The translations under genes were made by a program, and so were the position numbers. The notes below the pieces were generated by a model, which searched no databases, had not been told where the DNA came from, and saw only the letters and a list, made by a program, of their open reading frames with translations. From contig SAXG01000033.1 in the NCBI GenBank assembly GCA_012932865.1, positions 310,001-374,000 of the forward strand: a DNA stretch of 64,000 nucleotides. Reading direction: 5' to 3'. Position 1 is the stretch's first letter. Each line of letters opens with the position of its first letter. This document shows positions 56,723 through 64,000 of the stretch, one piece after another. This stretch comes from Amylostereum areolatum. Its lineage: Eukaryota; Basidiomycota; Agaricomycetes; Russulales; Stereaceae.

Positions 56723-59327
56723 TTTCCCTCATGCTTCCGTGCGATGTGTTCCCGTGCCACGAAAACCCGTAGGCCGCCTCTTCAGCGGGGTGAACCGGTC
56801 GATTCCGTACATAACCATAACTTCGAGAATAAACCCGCGTGCACTATGTTCACTTATCCTGAGCATCCACTACAAGATCGACACCATCGACGGGCCCGTG
56901 GTCGTTCTCGCGAAACCGGAGATTTCTACGCCGATTCCTTCGCCGTAATTCGGTATCTAGTCTGGAAGATCGCGAGCTATCATAATGGCCCGTATTGCGC
57001 TGCCGAGGACGGCAATGTGGAGTACGGTACTCTCGTTATCCTTGTTGACAGCGAGCGCGCATTGAGGCCTGAGGACGTATTCGGATCGGCTGGACCAGAT
57101 GGCGAACTCGGTCGAGACCATCCCCAGCTCGCTCTTGCCTTCCCACCTGCTCGACGGCAAGGTCGCCGCATGCCTCGAACAAGAGCAATGCCTCGAGAAC
57201 CTCCGTTCGCGGCTGTACCTCCAGGACCTCGTCGTTCGACATCGACAACGACAAGTCCAGGTGCGAATTTGGGAAGGTCTCAACGAACATGAGCGACAAA
57301 CTTGATGAGGAATGGGACAAGTGTGCCTCCACTGCTATCGTTAACCTTTGACCCTGCCCTCACCTTTTCTTTCCTTCGTTCATTTCCCTTCCCCATCGTT
57401 TTCAGGAGCATCGAAGAGCTCCCAGCCTCCTAAGTAGCCATCCATCCGCCAACGTGCCGCCGAGAAGGAACGCACCCGCGGAGTCACCGGTGCGCTCGCC
57501 TCGCGCAATTCCCATTCTCTGTCGACCTACCCAGTCCTGCGCCCTCACCGGCCTCACTGTTGACAAGGGCGTCGCAGTATGCCGTCATCGCGACCCAAGT
57601 CTGGGGTCAGCTCCTCCTTCCACTCGAGGAGACTTGCGTCTCGCCCCAAGCCCACTGCGAAGTCAGTGTGTGTACTAATCCTCTTCACCTCCTTGAGAAT
57701 ACCATTGAGGGCTTCCGAAAACGTACTCCTAGCCTCGTAGAACTCTCTTCAACAGCCTCTCCCGCCATGCAGGGGGTAATGAGGCGTGCGCTGCCGCCAT
57801 CCTGCGCCCGACTGCTGTGCTCCCATTCAAGACCCTGACCATTGGGATGAGACCGTGAGCATTGTCAGTTCATTTGGCTCAGTTGTGAACGTTAAGTAAC
57901 GCTTTTTTTCGCCCATGCAGAAGTCGTTCCGGTTTCTAATCTCGTGTCAAATGGCCTGACACGCGTTCCGTCTTCACAGCCTTCCGCCGCCAGTGATTGC
58001 TCATCTCAAAAGGTCGTGGTGGATGTTATGGCATGTATCTATTCAAGCTTTTCTCCTCACACGGCACAGTACCCACAACTCACATTTCTAGCTTTACAAA
58101 ACTTTGACCCGCAACACCACGTCGCGCTCAAGGTCTTGAAGGACCTATTCTCCTGGGGCCTCACAGCTCTGAAGTGCGGCACCCACAGTGGATCGTGTCG
58201 CGCGCTCGCTGTGCCCACGGTCCTCATGGAGCACATCTATATCTTTCTCGGCGGCAGGAGGCGGAGATCATATTCCAAGGCGGGCTCCTCTTCGGCGCCC
58301 TTGTCGAGCGCGAGAACGGTTTGTCGCCCGGCCTTGATGGCTCCAAATATATCAGCAGCGCAAGTGTTCCGGCAAGCGGGGTGGCCCGAGGGACACCACG
58401 GTCAGCGAGGCATTTCACCCATTTCCGTTCGATCTCTAGGTACGTCTTCTTCAGCCTCCAGGGAACATTCGCGGGAGGCTGACCTCTTCATGTTTCGTTT
58501 ATAGGACCAGTGAAGCACGACACTTCACGAGGATGGGGGTGCTCATCTTTGTTTGTCGTTCCGAGAACCTAAGCACTTTTTGAAGAAGTCTAACTCATTT
58601 TTGGCTTTTTCTTTCTTCAACGCTCTGACGCGGGTTGTGTCATAGAGCAAGACTGTCAAGAGCTTCACGCGCTCGATGTTGAACGTTGAAGTGCCGGAAT
58701 ATTTCACGGGCTCCATCAAGAACTTGGGGCTTGCTCCTCGTGCTGTTCTGCGAGATAGTCGTGCCCAACAGGTTGATCCCAGATACGAGGTGAGCTCGTG
58801 GCCCTTCCAAGAGAGGGTCCCGGCTAGATCATACCTGCGCGCGGTTAGAATCTTAGATGGATTCGCGCGGCGAGTGGAGCCGGAGAGATGAGCGCGCTGC
58901 ACCAAATCGTGTGACGAGGCAGCAGCCGGATTTCACGCGCTCAGCAAGGAGTTCTATACATTCTCATCTAGTTGCAGGTTCATTTTCGTCAAGCTCTATA
59001 GTAGGAAATTTTCACCAGAGGCTGGTCTTTACATTCTCTGTTTGCAGAACTTGTGAAGGGCGGAACTTGGCGAAGATGGAAATATGTACACCCTTCTGTT
59101 CCGCCACTGTTCCAAGAATCTGACTCGCGCCGATAGGGACAGGTGACAAAGGTGTGTCGTTGGGCTACAAGGGAAGGAGGACGTCGGATACTGGCCAGTG
59201 TATATGCTATTCAAAATCGTATTTGCCGCGCACTGCATCTGCCGCTAAATGCTAGTCTGGAAACCTATCAACGACCACCCACGCCGACGTCCTCGTTTCA
59301 GTTATCCATGTCGTGATACGACATCGA
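56723..59327. other. No confident gene; several unidentified coding-like stretches
   Basis: Plus-strand pieces such as YPQLTFLALQNFDPQHHVAL near 58065-58130 and VEVPEYFTGSIKNLGLAP near 58680-58735 look protein-like, but no exon chain or family was found. A CTTTTTTTCGCC tract precedes a possible acceptor near 57921. The region could hold one degraded gene. Confidence 0.25.
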
Positions 59328-61277
59328 CTACAATCCTACTTCCTGCACACTACCGCCACTCTGAGCCCCTGCATCATATATAACAACTTGAACTTGCTCA
59401 TCCAAGAACTGTCGCAAATAGGTTCGAAGATACTGCTTGGCACTCTGCGCCGCCATCACTCGCGCAACGTTCATTGCCGAGATTCCGGTAGAAATGTAGC
59501 GGCCAATGGACGCGCTGAATGAGACCTGTCAAGAAGCTATCAGCAAAAGCAAAGCTGTTCCTCTAGTAATATTACACACCACGGCGATATGAACAATTTC
59601 CTACGAAAACAGTCAGCCATGCATGGTGACAAGGGCTATAGGTACCAACCAGCCACGGCACAAATGGTTTGTGCAGTCCCAGGAGGGTACCGACAGCCAG
59701 AACAATGAGGCCGAGGACAGCGAGAAAACCCGTCTTGTGAATTTGGACGAAGGCAGCAATCCTCGCATGCTTGTCTTGGACATAAATGATCTTTACGCAC
59801 TATATCAGCTACCCCTACGTTATTTGAGCGATTTGGAAGCACAAACATAGTTGTCTTTTAACGCTTCCATTGTCGAGGTTCGAAAGTTGTAATCTTAAGG
59901 GTCTCGTCAGAAGATAACCGAGGAATGGATAGAATGAACTTGCCCAGCTCCGCTTTCCAGATCATAAGTCTCTGGTTCCCAACCTCGTTTCGGGATGCCG
60001 TCGCCAGATAGCCGCTATCTTGCGTTTGACGGGCCTGCAGATAAAGTCAAACGAAGTGTGCAGTGACGAGTTGTAGACTTACACAAACTTCTAGAATAGT
60101 TTCGGCTCAAATACGGGAAGCTTAGCTTACACAAACTCGGGAGTCGGAGTAAACTCACCGTCATGAGGAAGCTCTTGCAGTAAGTGTCCGGTTTGCCTAT
60201 CACGGAGGTAGACGCTACCTCGACCGGAGCCGCATGCTACTGCTTTACCCTTGAGGAGAAATGCAGTCTTTGGTGCTAAGCGGTCCGAGCCTAGCGTGGC
60301 GGAGTAGGGATACGTTTGGACAATTTCACGGCGAGCAATGTCATACGCGTCCACGGTTGAATTGATCATCGCGGCAAGAAGAAATCGACCATCCTCGGAT
60401 ATGGAAGAGTGCACGCTTTTGAGATAAGCGTGAGCATGAAAATCAGCACACTTGTGAAATTTTGGAAGACTGTCAGGGCACGTACACATGATCGCCCATG
60501 ACAGGGGGCTCGATACGCCATGCCATTGTTAACTCCTTTATATTCCAACACCTGTGAAATGCTTCAATCCCCCGACGACGTAAGAGATACGGACTCTACG
60601 CACAAGATGCCATGGTTCAGGTAGCTGACGATGAGGCGGTTGCTACGACATCGCAGGTGCAGGGACACCGGCCTAACTCGAATATCGGCGTGAGCTGGCA
60701 CTTTAGTCAAAGGGCGAGGTTTCGGGAGGATAGAATAGCTCGAATATCGATCTGACTTGCTGCGTCAATATCCAGAACCAAAGGCCCACAAAAAGACAGA
60801 TATTTACGGCCTCCTCGCACCATCCCAGCGAGATGAACTTCGGGGCCAGCGCCGAGGGCCAAGTTTTTGGAATCTTTGGATGACTTTGAATGATCGGCGT
60901 CGAGACAAAAAATCGGGCCCATGGCGCCAGTAGTCACGGAAGAACCACCGTCATCCTGTCCTATAATCAGTCCTTCTCCGTGCTGAAAAGATAGGGCTTA
61001 CCTCGACAGCATTCTCGTAGAACTGGCAAATACCTTTGGCACAACCCACGAAGAGGCTGTAGATACTCCATGGGGTCCACGTCATAGAGATCACCGGCTT
61101 GCCAATATCATGTCTGCGAAGTTCCTTTCCCGACAGAAAATCCCAGACGATGACTAGTCCGTCCTCGCCTCCACTAGCGATATACGATGCAGTGGGTGAA
61201 ATCGACAGACAGTTCACCTTCCCAGTATGAGGACTGTCGATTTTGATGTGGCGAGCGTAAGTGGGAAGTTGGTTCAT
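59328..61277 (-). CDS. WD40-repeat protein with a C-terminal hydrophobic segment
   Basis: Exon 1 (61277-61002) encodes a first WD40 unit (LSISPTASYIASGGEDG, then LVIVWD at about 41-46). Further units are read in later exons: RLIVSYLNHGILC; WNIKELTMAWRI near 60520; SSISEDGRFLLAAMINSTVD with AYDIARREIV near 60350-60420; KAVACGSGRGSVYLRD near 60210; and SGYLATASRNEV with RLMIWKAEL near 59960-60020. After a last exon ending EPRQWKR (in-frame stop unless spliced), a hydrophobic segment GFLAVLGLIVLAVGTLLGL near 59690 and a tail ending at 59328 suggest membrane anchoring. One exon junction near 60600 could not be made to fit both sides, so a frameshift is possible. WD40 propellers are scaffolds; partner unknown. 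It is divergently arranged with the RING gene. Confidence 0.65.
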
Positions 61278-61690
61278 GATCGGGCGTTGAGGCGGAGGGA
61301 TGACGCGTAACGTTGAGCAGTGCAGGTCCTTAACGGCCTTAACTGCCGCGCTCGGCGCTCAGCGCTCAACCCGCATTGTGCGCCAATTGATTGAGCTTTC
61401 CGCAACCGGTCCGTACTGTAAGATCAGCCATATGACCATCGCCCATTGATTGTTGACTATCAGTAATTTGAGTCTATCGGTAATTGCTTCGTTGACTGAT
61501 GCGTCACATGCGCGTCGGCAGCGCCCAAGGCCTGACGTCACTTCGAAGACGAGAACCCCATAACAATGAAGACTTCAGTACTTCAGTTGCAGCCGAACTC
61601 ATTGTTGTGAATCATGCAAATACCGGAGAAAACGACTGGATCTGCCAACAAATACGAGCGTCCGCAAGCCCACAACGTACTCTACCCACC
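61278..61690. other. Divergent promoter region
   Basis: A 413-bp spacer between the WD40 gene (minus) and the RING gene (plus). No TATA box was seen; short Cys-Ala-rich frames are not genes. Confidence 0.4.
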
Positions 61691-62612
61691 ATGTCTTCGG
61701 AACTCACCCGCCTTGTCGAGTTCGTTACCGACGCTTTTTCGACCTCCATCGCGATCTCTCCCCAGTGCATTGATATTCCAGTCACCATCACTCTTCCCAC
61801 CATCGCAGCGGGTACTGTGACCCAGACAACTTCGACAGCCGTGGCATGTAACAGCTTACAGACCCCTCTGGCTCTTGTATTAGAGGTTCGTGATCGTCAG
61901 CCCATGCCGTCTTATGCACGGTTTCAAACCCCTCTTGTCTCACTGTAGAATGCGAGAGCGCGGGCAGTTCATGAAGAAATGCTGCATGTACAGCGCGAGC
62001 AAAAGGCATCTCGTATCGACGACTTGGCAGGGTCCTGCACGAACGTGGACACAGAGGTGGATCAGGCTAACATTAACCTTGCGTATAGCGGTTTGACCTT
62101 ATCTGTCTGCATACAGGCGCACAAATTTTCGATCTCTTGCGGAGCCTGTCACCAAAGCTACGAAGACGCTGCTGGGCTTTTCATGTGAGTTGTGCTTTTC
62201 TTTTCCCCCTCCGATCATTAATGACCGTCCTGTCCTCTTCAGGATTTATCCCTGCCACCACATCTACTGTGTAGGCTGCGTTCTGCGTTTACTTCAATAC
62301 CAGCTGAAGGCACGAATATGTCTCGATTTCTACATCCCCATGTCACTGCGAGGTGTCGGCACAGAAGGCATGACCCCTGACTACCTCGAGACGGTACTGG
62401 CTTTGTTGGGTCCATCTCACCATTACATCTGTACCGTGTGCAAGAGACGGTTTCAATGTCCACCCATTCCTCTCGATCACGGTAACGACTGGTCTCGTGG
62501 TCGGGAAGAATTGAGTATGTATTTCCTATGATTTTTGTTATCAGCTATTTATGCAGATGAAGTACGTCTATACTACGGAACACCACAGCCTGTTTTCATG
62601 TTATACTGTTGA
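61691..62612 (+). CDS. RING-finger protein with a central helical region (252 aa)
   Basis: Exons 61691-61885, 61949-62184, 62243-62514 and 62557-62612 total 759 nt. The ATG is in CCACCATGT. After a Thr-rich N-terminus, residues 66-105 form a likely coiled coil (NARARAVHEEMLHVQREQ). Residues 129-210 carry a C3HC4-type RING: C129-x2-C132 (CGAC), C148-x-H150, C153-x2-C156 (PCHHIYCVGC), then C207-x2-C210 (YICTVC). The second loop (50 residues) is slightly longer than usual. RING proteins are mostly E3 ubiquitin ligases; the substrate is unknown. A truncated copy lies inverted at 35049-35644. The last intron is short (42 nt); without it the protein ends 20 nt further on at a TGA. Confidence 0.75.
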
Positions 62613-63340
62613 GATATAAGCAACTGAGCGCACGAGTCGACTATAATGTATAAATCATGGTCCCAGTCGTTCATTGGGGAGCTTGCTCCCCTTAACCTGG
62701 CGAGACTCAAAAACCGTTCTGACCAAGCAGGCGTCTAAAAAGGCGTCTCCGCAGTTTTCGCTACCCCGTGAGAATTACTTTCCGCATTGAATATTGAAGA
62801 ATTGCAACACAACGACCAAGTACCTTCCGGTTCTAATTAGTGAAAGGGGTTTCTTCGGCACTTGCTAGAATGCTGTTCCCACCTCTACCACAGCACACAA
62901 TAATACACAAAAACACAATATAATAACTCAGTTCATACACAAAAATTGCACAGAGTACGCGCTCGACACAGTACGCGCTCGACACAGTACGCGCTTGACT
63001 CGACAGGGATAGCATGGATGAGTAATATGTCATACTAGCACTGGCACACAGCATTGCATGCATGAGTAAGCTCCCCTCAATGAAATGGAGAATCCATGTC
63101 ACTTTCCTGGTCCTGGTGGAGTGACCGGTCTCGCGGCGACCGACTGGCTAGTATTACATAAATGGAAGTATGTAGCGCAGGCCGTCGCGATTGTCGGGCG
63201 CAATCGGCCGACTGGGCACTGACTGATCATGCATGAAAATTTGTTCTCATCTCGTTTTCTCGACCATTGCACCTTGAAGCTTGGAGCTTGAAGCTCGAGG
63301 CCTGAGGCCTGACTACTGAGCTTGACTTCCCACCTTTCCC
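62613..63340. other. Intergenic
   Basis: AT-rich 3' flank of the RING gene, the small tandem repeat at 62949-62998, and GCTTGGAGCTTGAAGCTCGAG-like short inverted and direct repeats near 63277-63325. No gene. Confidence 0.4.
62949..62998. repeat. Three tandem copies of a 16-bp unit
   Basis: CACAGTACGCGCTCGA is repeated three times with one or two changes. Confidence 0.85.
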
Positions 63341-64000
63341 ATGTTTCACTCCGATTTCAAACGATGCTACTGTCGTGCCCACCGCTGTTTTGAACATACG
63401 TCCTTTGATGTTCATACAGGGCAAACCCTACCGGGTGTTCAAATGCCTCGCAAGAAGTACGTTCGACACCAGAGAGACGAGGCTTTACGCAAAGCGCACG
63501 AGACAGAAGAGGACCTGATTCGAGAAGTCGCCTCAACATCTCTGGTTTCCACATCATCTGGTAAGTATTCCCAACGCTGCCGCCGCATCGCTGAAATGCC
63601 GATCTTTGACTGTATCCTCACAGAGCGGCATGATACCCGAGCTTTAGAAGGCTCCAGTTCCAGTGCGGCCGATGGCATCAATATTGGTACTTTAATTTGC
63701 AGCCTTACTTGTCTTGCTCTACCAACGACCGTGCTTTGAAGGATATGTCTTCGGAGGTGAACATTCTGCTCTCAGCGGTAGCGTGATTCAATATTTATCT
63801 CCGTACACTTGGCACTGATTTTGGCACAGACGGATTCAATCGTGCCTTTTGCTTGGTCCATGAAGGTGTTTACTTTTCGGTTCCAAGTCAATCTCGCTGA
63901 TGACAATGACAAACATCATACCCCAGCTCCCGATGTTGTGATGTCTGACGAATTAGACGAGGCCCGTTCAATCGCCGGTTCTGCGGCGAGCTATGTTGAT
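63341..64000 (+). CDS. 5' part of an unidentified multi-exon gene, cut by the right edge
   Basis: Exon 1 from ATG 63341 (alternative ATG 63444) reads RCYCRAHRCFEHTSFDVHTG and MPRKKYVRHQRDEALRK, then a GTAAGT intron at 63560. Farther on, HQYWYFNLQPYLSCSTNDR and DMSSEVNILLSA are read in one frame, then after a GTAGCG...CACAG intron (63780-63831) TDSIVPFAWSMKVFTFRF to the window edge. The start of the second exon is uncertain: AG sites near 63623, 63648 and 63662 give different frames. The Cys/His-rich start resembles uncharacterised multi-copy mushroom proteins often found beside transposons. No function is proposed. Confidence 0.5.

Noticed and set aside
55755..56732. 325-codon minus and 318-codon plus frames
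   Set aside because: The same repeat in its second copy; treated as non-coding.
1..64000. CRISPR arrays, rRNA genes, bacterial-type operons
   Set aside because: None seen; the repeats present are transposon ends, minisatellites and dispersed duplications in a eukaryotic genome.

Overview
The window is nuclear DNA of a filamentous basidiomycete, most likely an agaricomycete mushroom. Genes are split by many introns of about 40-70 nt. Most have GTRNGY donors, CTRAY branch points and YAG acceptors. The recognisable families are typical of that group: F-box-like proteins, Crinkler-type NTPase-nuclease proteins, a JBP1/TET-type dioxygenase, KDZ-transposon-associated cysteine-cluster proteins, CAP10-like glycosyltransferases and an Ulp2-like SUMO protease. 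No bacterial, organellar, rRNA, tRNA or CRISPR feature was seen.

Layout, left to right. 1-7.5 kb: F-box-like genes, one cut by the window edge, one apparently intact (2440-4049) and one decayed paralog (6.4-7.5 kb). 8.3-15.6 kb: two tandem minus-strand paralogs with the same eight-exon structure, each joining a P-loop ATPase to a restriction-endonuclease-like domain. 15.6-24.7 kb: gene-poor, with a 504-bp hAT-like MITE (8-bp target duplication), a 14-3-3 deletion remnant, a 1.48-kb CACTA-like element and one small gene. 24.7-28.7 kb: a broken piece of a Tom1/HUWE1-type HECT ligase gene that lacks the HECT domain. 30.7-35.6 kb: an HMG-box gene between a 1.4-kb repeat and a broken RING gene. 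36-39.8 kb: an unidentified gene and a 12-exon Ulp2-like protease. 42-44 kb: a GT90/CAP10 pseudogene. 44.8-51 kb: a TET/JBP-type dioxygenase gene, a damaged cyclin-box gene and a KDZ-associated CxC5/CxC6 gene. 51.2-53.1 kb: an unidentified gene with a minisatellite and a 5'-truncated LINE placed right at its start codon. 53.8-64 kb: a small intact gene, the inverted second copy of the 1.4-kb repeat, a WD40 gene, the intact RING gene and a gene cut by the right edge.

The region is an accessory, transposon-rich stretch. At least eight loci are pseudogenes or partial duplicates lying near, or related to, intact members. Ubiquitin and SUMO themes recur (F-box, HECT fragment, RING, Ulp2-like), but there is no operon-like arrangement to link them. 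The strongest candidates for unusual biology are the tandem Crinkler-type pair and the TET/JBP gene beside a KDZ-associated gene. All exon models were built by eye from splice signals and frame, supported by paralog comparison where two copies exist.
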